From assembly GCA_963678675.1 (NCBI GenBank), contig OY783192.1, positions 14,554,424-14,618,423 on the forward strand: DNA of 64,000 nt, written 5' to 3'. Of the stretch, positions 22,451 to 33,050 are shown in pieces; position 1 is the first letter of the stretch; the number at the start of each line of letters is the position of its first letter. Under the pieces are notes generated by a model. That model ran no database searches and was not told the origin of the DNA. It worked only from the letters and a program-made list of their open reading frames with translations. Origin of the DNA: Xiphydria camelus. Lineage: Eukaryota > Arthropoda > Insecta > Hymenoptera > Xiphydriidae. Made by a program: the position numbers and the translations under genes.

Positions 22451-22578
22451 AAAATAATTATAAACACCCCATATGATTGTTATTTACAATTTGTTACAGA
22501 TCGTATGCGAACCCGAGGGGGTTTCTTTCGAACGAGGGATCATCCACTTGTTGTTCCGAGAATCAGTTGCATTAGTTC

Positions 22579-22697
22579 ATTCGGCGAGTTGGATCTTCTG
22601 CCTCAAGTGCATGGACGTGCGTTCATCCTTCAATATCCTCCGTACCATGGTCTTGCTGATTCTAACCTCTGTTGCCACAGCCCGAATGCTCGTCGAG
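22579..22697 (-). pseudogene. Tc1/mariner-type transposase HTH relic
   Basis: The minus strand translates to SIRAVATEVRISKTMVRRIL followed by KDERTSMHLRQKIQLAE and a stop. This is the second helix-turn-helix of IS630/Tc1/mariner transposases (pattern S-R-IA-E-GIS-TV-RILK-E). No catalytic domain follows. The fragment sits inside repeat R, so it may be what repeat R descends from. Confidence 0.55.
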
Positions 22698-22883
22698 GTT
22701 TATTCCTTATTCTTTCTAGCACAGATCGATATTATGCTGCACCTGTATTCTTCTGGGACTTCCTGAAATAATTATAAAAACCCCATATAATTCAGCCCTT
22801 ACAAGTACAATCTTACCGAGCTGTACCTTATCGAGGAGATCTTTCTACGTAATGATTCCGAAACGTTTTTATCGAGAAATATA

Positions 22884-23172
22884 TATTTTTGTCACTCAGT
22901 GTCAAATACTCGGTTTCATGGGCGTCCTCGACGCATGTGAAATCATCTTTCACACACCAATTCGTGAAAAGTTGCGCGGTGCGTGAAATAACCTGCGCGG
23001 TGCGTGAAATCGTCAATCTCGTGTTTGACACTTAGTGACAAAAAATAGAATTCGTTATTCGGTTGTTTCGCGCCGTTCTAACGAGTGTGATTGCCGTACT
23101 CGCTTCGCTCGTGCGGCAAACTTCACTCTCGTTAGAAACAGCGCTTCACGCCCTAATAACGAAAATAACTAT
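22884..23172 (-). repeat. ~285-bp double-hairpin repeat, copy A
   Basis: Three copies occur in the window (also 29652-29939 and 55721-55999). One module is bounded by inverted TTTTTGTCACT-AGTGTCAAA ends and contains repeated TTTCACGCACCGCGC strings. The adjacent module is an inverted repeat, CGTTATT...AATAACG, around CCGTACTCGCTTCGCTCGTGCGG-like palindromic sequence. The short open frame inside encodes nothing recognisable. It behaves like a MITE. Confidence 0.8.
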
Positions 23173-23336
23173 TCTAACATACGGTAATGTTCACGAATAT
23201 TGTAAAATATCGCAGAAATGTTACAAAAAAGTTACTTACAAAAACGTGCTTTGTGGAGTGTAAATGATGATATCTTGTAATTTCCATCGTTACACTAGAG
23301 GCGAAGAAGAGATGAAATAGAAGTGAGGTACATGTA

Positions 23337-24258
23337 GGGGAGATCGGGGGGTTATGAGACGGGTTTTGTTTTTGTAAAAAAAAGTATAATGAAAAAACTT
23401 TTTTTTCTGCGCATAAATTTGGTCAAATCGTGAGTAAGCATAACAACACTTTAAAAAAAGATGGGTTTGCTGAAATTTCAAAAAATCCTATGAGTTTGGC
23501 CTGTTAGCTCGAAAGTTGGTTTTTCTCGATTTTTACAATATTCAGGGGGTTGTGAGACATGCCTTCAAATCATATAAAGTGGCATATATTTATCAAAATT
23601 GTTTATTCAAATTAAAAAAAGAAAGCAAATGTTGCGGCTTACAATGTATTCAAGTTTAAAAAGGTTAGATTTTTACATATAACTAATAAACAAGTTTTAG
23701 GTCCGACTCGCTACAAAATAAAGAAAAAATCATTTAAAGAAGGCTAAATTAATTAAAAACCATTAAAATTGCACAAAACGTGCAGTGTTCACAACAAATT
23801 CAAAATACGCCCATAAAATACGATTTTTACTAAATCGCTTTTAGAAATAGCGTGTTTCATAACCCCCCGAAAATGTTGTCTCACGACCCCCCAAGTTCAA
23901 TATTTTTAAAATAGCCACCGCTTCATGGATACATAAAATGTTTATCCAAAATTCTTTTTGTGTGTCAAAAGGATACTCACCAAGGAATGATTTATATCTA
24001 TACACTTTTGTGAACAGCTTGAAAACATGAATGAAAATACTGCAAACACAAATGGTCGAAAAAACTTTAAAACATAAAATTGAAGTTGCAATCTGAAGAG
24101 ATACTAAGAATCTGCGTCAACGCGACTAGTGTCACATGAAAATGGAGATACAGGACGAGAATGAAGTTTGACAGTCATTGGTACATGTCGCACTTTTCAA
24201 TTCAGTGCTGTGAGCTTGTCTCACGACCCCCCGTATCTCACAACCCCTCGATCTCACC
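23337..24258. mobile_element. 922-bp TA-flanked non-autonomous DNA element
   Basis: Terminal inverted repeats start GG-GAGATCG-GGGGTT-TGAGA on both sides, with TA at 23335-23336 and 24259-24260. Further GACCCCCC/CCCCCCGA strings are subterminal. No transposase frame is present. The flanks rejoin to a sequence matching copy 1 of repeat R at 22265-22300, an empty-site proof of insertion. TA duplication points to Tc1/mariner-type mobilisation. Confidence 0.8.
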
Positions 24259-24439
24259 TACACTTCACGTTTGACAGGTCGGTATATAAATTGGAACTTG
24301 TGATAGTGTAATATAAAAGAGGAAATATATCGACAAAGAAAAAAAAATAATAAAGTAGTTATTCCATTATCGTAATCCAATAACATCGTATCACTTATTT
24401 TTCTGCCACGACTTTAATTGTTGATAGTGGATGGATCAA

Positions 24440-24950
24440 CCAATAAATTTGATTTTTCTTCAGTATCAGACCTGTCAAATGTAAAGTGTACATGTACCTC
24501 ACTTCTATTTCGTCTCTTCTTCGCCTCTGGTGTAACAATGGAAATTACAAAATATCATCATTTACACCCCGCAAAGCACGTTTTTGCAAGTAACTTTTCT
24601 GTAACATTCCTGCGATATTTTACAATATTCGTGAACACTACCGTATGTTAGAAACATTTCTTTACTCATAATATTATATATTTCTCGATAAATTCGCGAA
24701 TGTTGCAAAACATCATAGAAACATTTCAGAATCATTACGTCGAAAGATCTCCTCGATGAGGTACAGTTCGATAAGATTGTACTTGTTAGGGCTGAATTAT
24801 ATGGGGTTTTTATAATTATTTTAGGACGTCCCAGAAGAATACAGGTGCAGCAAAATATCGATGCTGTGCTGGAAATTTATTTACGAGTAAGGGCGAAATT
24901 TCAGCGGTGCATGCAAAAGGATTTCTTAAAACCATTCCTACGTCTCGAGT
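24440..24950 (+). repeat. Dispersed repeat R, copy 3
   Basis: Plus-orientation copy running from GACCTGTCAAATG through CCTCACTTCTATTTCG, GCAAAGCACGTTTTTG, TTCGTGAACACTACCG and GAAAGATCTCCTCGATGAGG to AGAAGAATACAGGTGCAGCA. It lacks both insertions found in copy 2. The DD41D transposon inserted immediately downstream at 24956. Confidence 0.75.
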
Positions 24951-24957
24951 TAATATA

Positions 24958-27036
24958 CAGTGTGTCCGTAAAGTCCCGCAACTTGACGTTATTTCGAGAA
25001 CGGAATATTTTTTCAAAAAACGCCCTGACACGTCAACTTTTTAATTTTCCTAGCAATGTTTTGGCCTAGGTAGTTTTTCCAAAACTTGCCGCATGAAGGC
25101 GCCACGATCGATGTTATTTTTTTCTTGAATTGCAACACCTATTTTTTATTGCATTTTTGGGTAGCCACTGTTGTCCGGAGTATAGCGGTGTGCCACGTGT
25201 GGGAGGTTACATAAGAAAATTTTTGAGAAAATGCAGGTTTATTACGACGAAGTAGGTTTTCATGCAAACTTGAATCGCTGCGACCGCTGTAAAAGAAGGG
25301 GGAGGGCCACCTCTGCTTATTTGGAGGAGCGCGCATGCGCCGTTGGCTTTCATAAGAATTCAGTGCCTTATTGCGGTTTTGACTCGCATTGTTTTCTCAA
25401 CTCTCAATGAGATTGGACTGCCTAATACCTGCTCTCTCGTACTTATTGCGCTTTTTGCTTTCTGCTTTGTTCAGCTTATCGTTTTTTTTTCGAGTTTCAT
25501 TGAAACTCGGTAAATCAGTCTTTTTGAAGACTCTCTGGTAGTCTTGTACTTTGTCAAACCTTTCGATATGGCTAATTTACTCAGCCAGACTGAGCGGATT
25601 CAGATACTAATGATGGTCGGTTACGGTGATCGAAGAAGAACCTATGACCAAGTTTGCACATTGTTTAATGAAACGCATCCTGATAGGCTAATATCAAAAT
25701 CTACAGTAGGCAGGCTACTGCAAAAATTTGAGGCTTCTGGTCATGTGAAAGACTTGCCAAGATCAGGCCGACCATCTTTGTCCGAGGATGATCAGCTGAA
25801 CGTCTTACTGGCAGTTCAGGATAGCCCTCAGTCGTCATGTTGTCAAACGGGCAGGGATCTGCGCATAAGTAAAACGTCAGTGCATAAGGTTCTCCGTAAA
25901 AACAAATTTCACCCTTACAAGGTAAAATTAGTTCAGGAGTTGTCAGACGACGACTTCGATCGGCGAATTGAATTTTGCGAAATAATACAAGAACTTTGTA
26001 ATAATCCACATACGAATTTTGCTGGCAACATTCTTTTTTCTGACGAGGCCTCTTTTACATTGAATGGCACGGTAAACCGACACAACTGTCGATATTGGTC
26101 GGATCAAAATCCTCACTGGGTGGAGGAAGCACATCCCCAACATCCAGAAAAAGTCAATGTTTGGGCGGGCATTGTAAGACATACAATTATAGTGCTGTTT
26201 TTTATTGAGGGTAATCTGACTGGACAACGTTATCTTGAACTATTGCAAAATGAGGTAGTCCCTGCTCTCGTTCAAAGATTTCCAGCGCCACAGCCGGGTG
26301 GAATTGATCCTCAGATCTGGTTCCAGCAAGACGGGGCACCACTGCACTATGTGTTGCTAGTGAGAGATTATTTAAATCAGCTGTTCCCCAATCGCTGGAT
26401 AGGTCGGAGGGGTCAAATCGAATGGCCAGCGCGATCACCCGATTTGACCCCTTTAGACTTTTTTTTATGGGGACATCTTAAAAAAGCCGCGTTTATGTAA
26501 ACAGGCCTCAAAATTTGGAAGACCTGAGACATCGCATTCGAGTCGGGATCCAGATGATCACTCCCCAGCGGTACTAGCGAACGTACAGTGCTCTTTTGTG
26601 GAGAGAATGGCCCACTGCCAAGCAGTTCACGGTGGCCACTTCGAGCAACTGCTCTAATTGGTTACTCTTATCAACTGTTCTTTATTACTTTTTTCTTTCA
26701 GCGGTCGCAGCGAATCAAGTTTGCCAAAATACGAAAACCTACTTGGTCATAATAAACCTGCATTTTCTCAAAAATTGTCTCATGTAACCCCCCACACGTG
26801 GCACACCGCTGTACTCAGGATAACAGTGGCTACTCAAAAATGCAATAAAAAATAGGTGTTGCAATTTAAGAAAAAAATAACATTGATCGTGGCGCCTTCA
26901 TGCGGCAAGTTTTGGAAAAACTACCTAGGCCAAAACATTGCTAGGAAAATAAAAAAGTTGACGTGTCAGGGCGTTTTTTGAAAAAATATTCCGTTCTCGA
27001 AATAACTGCAAGTTGCGGGACTTTACGGACACACTG
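24958..27036 (+). mobile_element. DD41D Tc1/mariner transposon (rosa-like) with ~320-bp TIRs
   Basis: A 2.08-kb element flanked by TA dinucleotides (24956-24957 and 27037-27038). Its ends read CAGTGTGTCCGTAAAGTCCC inward on both sides. The inverted repeats stay over 90% identical for roughly 320 bp (24958-25285 and about 26705-27036), unusually long for mariner-type elements. The interior holds one transposase gene (25568-26657). DD41D spacing assigns it to the rosa-like group known from insects. Confidence 0.9.
25568..26657 (+). pseudogene. DD41D transposase, frameshifted near the C terminus
   Basis: From MANLLSQTERIQ (start chosen at 25568 because 25544 adds an unconserved leader) come two helix-turn-helix modules: YDQVCTLFNETHP...KSTVGRLLQKFEASG, a GRPSLSEDD linker, then LRISKTSVHKVLRKNKFHPY. 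Catalytic motifs are ILFSDEASFTLNG (first D), IWFQQDGAPLHY (second D) and PLDFFLWGHLK (third D); 41 residues separate the last two. ARSPDLTPLDFFLWG is the usual signature. A six-A run at 26480-26485 shifts the frame just after WGHLK, and a second shift lies near 26560-26580; the remaining C-terminal codons reach a stop at 26657. The catalytic triad is intact. Confidence 0.9.
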
Positions 27037-27054
27037 TATGTAACAACATATATA

Positions 27055-27196
27055 CCGTACGTCTGACGGCAAGCGCAACAAAACTTCGGCAGTTTTTACC
27101 GACGGTGGTCGAATCTTGCATTAGATCCAATGCAATTTTCGACCACCGTCGGTAAAAACTACCGAAGTTTTGTTGCGCTTGCCGTCAGACATACGG
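27055..27196. mobile_element. 142-bp near-perfect hairpin MITE with TA flanks
   Basis: Arms of about 60 bp starting CCGTACGTCTGACGGCAAGC pair with only a couple of mismatches around a ~20-nt centre near 27117-27140. TA occurs on both sides (27053-27054, 27197-27198). It encodes nothing and resembles a minimal Tc1/mariner-mobilised MITE. The single stem could also yield a hairpin RNA if transcribed. Confidence 0.8.
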
Positions 27197-27594
27197 TACT
27201 GTCATAAGTGGTATCTTTACATGTAATGAAACAATTCCTCACGGGCATTGGAGGAGTATACAGTATGTCCGATGGCAAAAACTCCAACTTTTGAATTTCC
27301 CTGACATTTAGCCAGAAGTGGTTGGGTCGGTCCTCTAGTCATTCATAGTTAGAATTGGTTTCGGGAGAGTGCGCTGCGGTCTTGCGAGCCGAGTGAGAAG
27401 TGTCAAACGTCTGATCTCCCAGTAGCTGTCAATTCGGGAGATCGAAGCATCTAACCTCGAAATCGTTAATTTATAAATAATGATTAATAATGTGTAGAAG
27501 TGATAAGAAATAATAATTCGGGGATTAGATTCCTCAAGTGTTTAAAAATCGGTGTCCGATTTTTGATAACAACTGTTGCTTCAATTTCCAGTGA

Positions 27595-28450
27595 TATTGA
27601 GTATTACTGCAGAACGAGTAGGTTAGAAGATTTTCATGAAGACTCACGATTTTCTGACATCATCTCATACAGGTGCAACTGAAGAGGACCTAGTTCGTGT
27701 TCTGTCCGTAAAAAGATGAGTCGATGGACATCGGAGAATGTCAGGCTTGTCACCGAGCGCCTATTACCCATGGTACATTAATTGCAATACGCGCTTCTCG
27801 TTTCATTCAACTATTCCAGCGTTAAATAACTTTTACTTCTTTCAAGGTAATAACCTTTTATGAACTGTTCGTGGTAGAAGGCAGCGATCGATAATAGAGA
27901 CTCGTCGTAGACAAGTTCATCTATTAAAACTAAAAGGCAATTCGGTGTGCCGAACTACTACTGCGATAATGTGCCCGAGCTCGCGGTCTATTCTGCAATT
28001 AACGTTAACATAATCGTGATTATGCTCGGGTGATGGGTGTTCCAAAAGAGGTAAGTTGATACTAAACATCGGATGCTGTAAGCTGACTTGCTAGTGTATG
28101 CTTTGCAACTGGAACATCATCGCAGGAATAATTTGTCTACGATTAGTCACACTCATTGATCGTTGCCCCCTACGATCAACAATTCGTACAAGGTAAATAC
28201 TTTGAAAGAAGTAAAAGTTACTTAAAGCAAGAATAGTTGAAACGAAAAGCGCATATTGCAATGAAAGTACTATGGGTGAAAGGCGCTCGGTGACAAGCCT
28301 GACATTCTCCGATGTCCATCGAGTCATCTTTTTACGGACAGGATACGATCTAGATCCTCTTCGGTTGCACCTGTACGAGATGACATGTCAGAAAATCGTG
28401 AGTCTTTATGAAAATCTTCTAACCAACTCGTTCTGCAATAATACTTAATA
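27595..28450. repeat. Inverted repeat, ~300-bp arms
   Basis: 27595-27905 (GAACGAGTAGGTTAGAAGAT, GACTCACGATTTTCTGACAT, GATGGACATCGGAGAATGTC) matches the reverse complement of about 28138-28450 at roughly 85-90%. About 230 bp of unique sequence, including ATGCTCGGGTGATGGGTG, separates them. Frames inside the arms lack motifs. Confidence 0.75.
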
Positions 28451-28861
28451 ATAAAAAGCTATTCTCCTACATGTACTGTAATGACGCTACTCGGCGCTAC
28501 CCGGGTAGTCGCACACTTCGGCACGCTCTCTGACTGGCCCCGCTCGGACAAGGTATTGAGATAATGAAATGTTGGGCGCCAGGTGTTCCGAAACACCAAA
28601 GCAAGTCGAGATCGATAACAGTCAGATCACGTGAATCGGAAACGGAACTCCGCTAGCTCAGCCCCGTATCGGCGAAGGAGAGGGGCGGGGTCTCAAGACA
28701 AAGAAACGAATTTGAGGCGATTCATAACAAGAAAATAACACTAAGCTTTATTGGAGATCTTCTTATACACTACTGGTTAGTCTAAGAGCCTAACGGCTAC
28801 GGCAAGGTCGGGCTTCAAAACAGTCCTTATCGCGAAACTAACAAGCAGAATAACCGACAAT

Positions 28862-29524
28862 AATTCGCGGGAGAGATAGGAACGGTAGCCGCGACAAATT
28901 CGCGAGGGAAGAGGAACGTTAGCCGGAGAAATTCGTGGGAGAGATAGGAACGATAGCCGCGTGAAATTCGCTAGGGAATAGGAACGTTAGCCGGAGAGAT
29001 TCGCGGGAGAGATAGGAACGGTAGCCGCGACAAATTCGCGAGGGAAGAGGAACGTTAGCCGGAGAAATTCGCGGGAGAGATAGGAACGATAGCCGCGAAA
29101 AATTGGCGAGGGAATAGGAACGTTAGCCGGAGAAATTCGCGGAAGAGGTAGGAACGATAGCCGCGAAAAATTCGCGAGGGAATAGGAACGTTAGCCGGAG
29201 AAATTCGCGGAAGAGGTAGGAACGGTAGCCGCGAAAAATTCGCAAGGGAATAGGAACGTTAGCCGGAGAAATTCGCGGAAGAGGTAGAAACGGCAGCCGC
29301 GAAAAATTCGCGAGAGAGGTAGGAACGATAGCCGCGACAAATTCGCGAGGGAAGAGGAACGTTAGCCGGAGAAATTCACGGGAGAGGTAGGACCGATAGC
29401 CGCGAGAAATTCGCTAGGGAATAGGAACGTTAGCCGGAGAGATTCGCGGGAGAGATAGGAACGGTAGCCGCGAAAAATTCGCGAGAGAGGTAGGAACGAT
29501 AGCCGCGACAAATTCGCGAGGGAA
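28862..29524. repeat. 33-35-bp minisatellite, ~19-20 units of two alternating types
   Basis: Type A units contain GGGAGAGATAGGAACGGTAG and CCGCGACAAATTCGC. Type B units contain GAGGGAAGAGGAACGTTAGC and CGGAGAAATTCGC. A and B mostly alternate, giving a ~67-bp higher-order period, with local A-A runs near 29300 and 29480. Unit lengths measured at the left end are 35 and 33 bp. Confidence 0.9.
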
Positions 29525-29651
29525 AATCAACCGCCCTGAGCGGAGAACAGAGAGTCGAGCGAACGAGCTATTTTATACTATATCTTGCCGCACTAAGGGC
29601 ACTCTTTTCTATTAATTGATAACGCGCTCGATAGCGCACGGAACGAAGCGA

Positions 29652-29939
29652 AATAGTTATTTTCGTTATTAGGGCGTGAAGCGCTGTTTCTAACGAGAGT
29701 GAAGTTTGCCGCACGAGCGAAGCGAGTACGGCAATCACACTCGTTAGAACGGCGCGAAACAACCGAATAACGAATTCTATTTTTTGTCACTAAGTGTCAA
29801 ACACGAGATTGACGATTTCACGCACTGCGCAGGTTATTTCACGCACCGCGCAACTTTTCACGAATTGGTGTGTGAAAGATGATTTCACATGCGTCGAGGA
29901 CGCCCATGAAACCGAGTATTTGACACTGAGTGACAAAAA
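29652..29939 (+). repeat. ~285-bp double-hairpin repeat, copy B
   Basis: Plus-orientation copy, about 97% identical by eye to the reverse complement of 22884-23172. It is inserted within the 2.6-kb element just after its minisatellite. Confidence 0.8.
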
Positions 29940-31119
29940 CGATATTACCGCACTACCGACGCGCACTATCCTGCCGACGATAACACGGGCTAAACTCGTC
30001 TCAGGGAATTCGGTCGCCTCGTGCTACCGAATTTCCCGAGCATCCCCTGATATTACAACTGCGAACTGAATCGCTAAACGATAAATGATTACTATTAACG
30101 CGCGACACAAGATATTACGAAAAGAAAACTCTAAGAACGCCACGGGTCCATCACCCGCACTCACGGAACGAAACGGTAGGCCCGTCGAGGGCAAAGGAAA
30201 TCTAAATCTCTACTATAGTATCGGCCACGTGTCGCGAACAAAGGAGCCGGCTTACCGGAACGGAGGATCTGCTGCTGCTGTGGCGATGGGGCACGTGGGG
30301 TCGCTTCGCTGGTCCGCACGAGATAGCAAGAGTCCCGTGATCGCTGCGGCTCGCTAGGCGGCGAGGGCCTGTCCCCACTCCTAGTAGACCCTTTCCGCGA
30401 TTTTAATTGGTGATCGATGTCCCCCATCGATTTGCATGCGCGACGCTCTAGTTTCCGCTGCGCGCCCGCTCCGTCGATCGTCAATCGAAGGAAACTAGTT
30501 CCTTCCTGGTTGGCGCGGATGCGCGCGCAGCTCGCTGGATTCAATCGTGGCTCCGGAACTGTCCCCTCACGGATGACGGCTTATGAATCCCTCCGGAACA
30601 TTCCCCTGCGGGATCACGCGGAGGATCCCGATACGAGGCTAGCTTCTGGAGATTCCTCCGGAACATTCCTCTGTGGGATCACGCGGAGAATCTCGAGGTG
30701 AAGCCTAGCCTCCAAGCGGTCCATCCGTGCCGAAGAAGCGGGGTGACTGTCTAAACAGGGTACGTTCCTCGCCGGGTACGCTGCTCGGTTGCAAGTCCCA
30801 GTCCTGCGCCTGGCAGGGAAGTCGTGTGCATTTCGCCGCACGGCATCTGGCGCTCGTTGCAGCCCCTTGGTCCTCCAGCTCCAGCGTCTTTTAGGTCGAA
30901 TTACTGATCTCGCTACGGTATTCCGCTATGTCGCCCCTACTATTACAAAAGTTTCTAACGCGCTAAAATTTCTTATACTAAATGCTATCCTGGGGATGGC
31001 GGGATCAGCGAAGCGACGTTAGGGAGTCGGCCAAATTGTAACGTGCACGAAGTGCAACGTTACAGTACATATTCTCCTGATGAATAAATTCCAAAAAGTA
31101 GTGAAATCTCCCCACAAAA

Positions 31120-31757
31120 ACAGATTTTCTGTAAAAAAAGGCGGCATGTTCATTCATTGCCAACAAAAATTGATACGTAAAATGCTCTCCAAAAAAGATT
31201 TGAAATCAATTAAGATCGCCATGTTCAAGATTTATATATAAAAAGTAAAAGGCATCATTTGCCTTAAAAAGTTTTAATAAAAAAGAACGCCGCGTTTTTT
31301 TCCTTCAGAATAAAAAATTCAGGCAGAATTATACTCAATGTTTATGCACTTATGATGTTAAATAAATTCATACCTTTATATGATACCACCAGTATACCGA
31401 ATGTCGCACGGGAAACCGATCAGGCGGGGGCCTTCTGAATTTCTCTGAATTTGAATTCGGTAGTGTAATTTATTAATCATTCTAGCACTGTCCAAGCACT
31501 GCGAATTATTCGGTATAGTGGACAAAATATGAAAACTTAAACGCGGCGTTCTTTTTTATTAACATTTTTTTATAAATTTTTTTAGTAACTTGATTTACAA
31601 TAATTTTCCTTTCAAATGATGCCTTTTACTTTTTATATATGTCTTGAAAATGGCGATCTTAATTGATTTCAAATCTTTTTTGGAGAGTATTTTACGTATC
31701 AATTTCTGTTGACACTGAATGAACATGCCGCCTTTTTTTTTACAGAGATTTTCGTTA
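31120..31757. mobile_element. ~640-bp inverted-repeat element (MITE-like)
   Basis: Arms of ~190 bp: 31125-31305 (AGGCGGCATGTTCATTCA, CTCCAAAAAAGATTTGAAAT, TAAGATCGCCATG, AAAGAACGCCGCGTTT) pair with 31535-31755. The centre contains CTGAATTTCTCTGAATTTGA. No coding frame is present. The right end abuts the R1-type fragment B. Target duplication was not resolved. Confidence 0.75.
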
Positions 31758-32185
31758 CGCCGGAAAATTGCAGCCCCCTCGGCAAAGAAGTTTCACTTCA
31801 AAACACACACCCAGTATTCGATGAATGGCTCGGCTGCAAACACGGCGCCCTGAGCTTCTTCCTGACGCAACTTCTCACCGGCCACGGATGTTTCAATAGC
31901 TACCTCTGCCGCATCCGTAGGGAGCCTTCCCCAGGATACCACCACTGCGACGCGGATTTCGACGACGCATCGTACATCCTCAGCGAGTGTCCCGCGTGGG
32001 AAACCCAACGGGAAGCAGTTCGCGAAAACTTCGGAACAGTGACATAGGTTATGTTGCCGCGGATGGTTAGTAACAGTTCGTCGTGGAATATAGTGCATGA
32101 GTTCGCTAGAGCCGTCCTCACACGGAAGGAAGTCGAAGAGCGCAACCGCGAGCGTGCCGGGCGCAACCGTCGCGCCCTCTAACCA
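31758..32185 (+). pseudogene. R1-type retrotransposon, C-terminal ORF2 fragment B
   Basis: The plus strand encodes LSFFLTQLLTGHGCFNSYLC and RI, then GYHHCDADFDDASYILSECP, then after a TAG and a frameshift HEFARAVLTRKEVEERNRER. It is the same subfamily as fragment A (12010-12442), including loss of the first Cys of the C-terminal Cys/His motif. It is truncated upstream by the inverted-repeat element at 31120-31757. Confidence 0.75.
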
Positions 32186-32189
32186 TGAC

Positions 32190-33050
32190 TCCGCTCGCGC
32201 GCGAGATTCGAATGCTGAACTGTGCATAAACCGGACCAGCATAGTTCTGCTTGCTCTAAAATGTAATAATTTAATAAATTTATTTATTAGCATACAACGA
32301 AACTATGATTTTGTCACAAAAGCTATAAGAACCGGCTTAGTTTTCTCCCGTTAGGGGACACACTCCCGCTGACTCTCTCTCTATTACTTTAACTATCGCA
32401 CTATACACTGCTTACTTATGGTTATTTTTTACGCTTGCACTGCACATCAACATACTGACCCTGGTTTCTATCATTATTTTCCAAATCTTCTATCCGTATC
32501 CCTCTTTAATTGTTCTGCCTCCTCAAACCGGCAGCATGTTTAGTTTTAGTTTTGGTTTATTTTTTCTCTCCTTTCTCTCTGAGTCAGCTGGAGGCCCCCC
32601 CCCCCTCTCTTGTCTACTTCCTTTTCTTTTCTTTATTTTTACGTTACGGCTTTTTGTTTGCCTTCTTCACCCTTTATTTGTAAGACCACACGGCTAATCA
32701 CCGCACATCCTTCAATGCGACTCGGGAGTTCCACAGCCATTCCCCACCTCCCACGGGGTGGCTGTTCTTCGTCTTTAGGGTTGGGGTTGCGATCCCCTCC
32801 CTGCCATCGGAAGTCGCGAGCCTAAACCGGATGAAGGCGACACATCCCATGCCCTGATAGGGTTTCCCGAAGTTTTGACCCAACAAGGCGTGCCGGGGCT
32901 CTCCTATTAAGGGACAGGAGGGCGAGAGGTGGGGTTTTTGTCGGTAGACGGGGACTTGCACCCCTAGAGCCCCTGAGTCCGACACTCCTCCGGGCCTGGC
33001 TCAGCCCGGGGCGGCTATTAAAGCTTCCCCCTCTTTATAAAAAAAAGTTT
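32190..33050 (+). repeat. Probable retrotransposon 3' UTR-like block
   Basis: 32190-32690 is AT-rich with a C/T tract near 32590-32615. 32690-33020 is GC-rich, ends GGGGCGGCTATTAAAGC and then an A-rich tract at 33040-33058. Placement after an R1-type ORF2 end and the terminal A-rich tract suggest a 3' UTR and tail. Frames here lack motifs. The link to fragment B is inferred. Confidence 0.4.

Larger units (their letters stand above)
22720..24370 (-). repeat. Dispersed repeat R, copy 2 (interrupted twice)
   Basis: Reverse-complement copy: 24370-24259 and 23336-22720 are continuous repeat R once a 922-bp TA-flanked insertion (23337-24258) is removed. A ~285-bp repeat at 22884-23172 interrupts it a second time relative to copy 3. 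Confidence 0.75.
28471..31070. mobile_element. 2.6-kb element with short TIRs, 8-bp flanking repeat and internal minisatellite
   Basis: The 11-bp end ATGTACTGTAA at 28471 recurs inverted at 31060-31070. ATTCTCCT directly flanks both ends (28461-28468, two bases from the left end, and 31071-31078). Inside are a minisatellite (28862-29524), a 285-bp repeat (29652-29939) and GC-rich non-coding sequence to 31060. Eight-bp duplications occur with hAT and P elements. An alternative reading is a long LTR in minus orientation: 31064-28584 has TGTAACG...GGAACA ends, AATAAA near 28750 and a TGGCGCCCAACA primer-site-like string at 28581. No protein supports either. Confidence 0.5.

Noticed and set aside
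22473..22771. Plus-strand frames of 88-97 codons
   Set aside because: The minus strand of the same segment reads as a transposase helix-turn-helix, a better explanation.
28091..28327. 78-codon minus-strand frame
   Set aside because: It lies within an inverted-repeat arm; the partner arm is not open in the matching frame.
28862..29524. CRISPR-like array
   Set aside because: Units are contiguous 33-35-bp tandem repeats without unique spacers; the context is eukaryotic.
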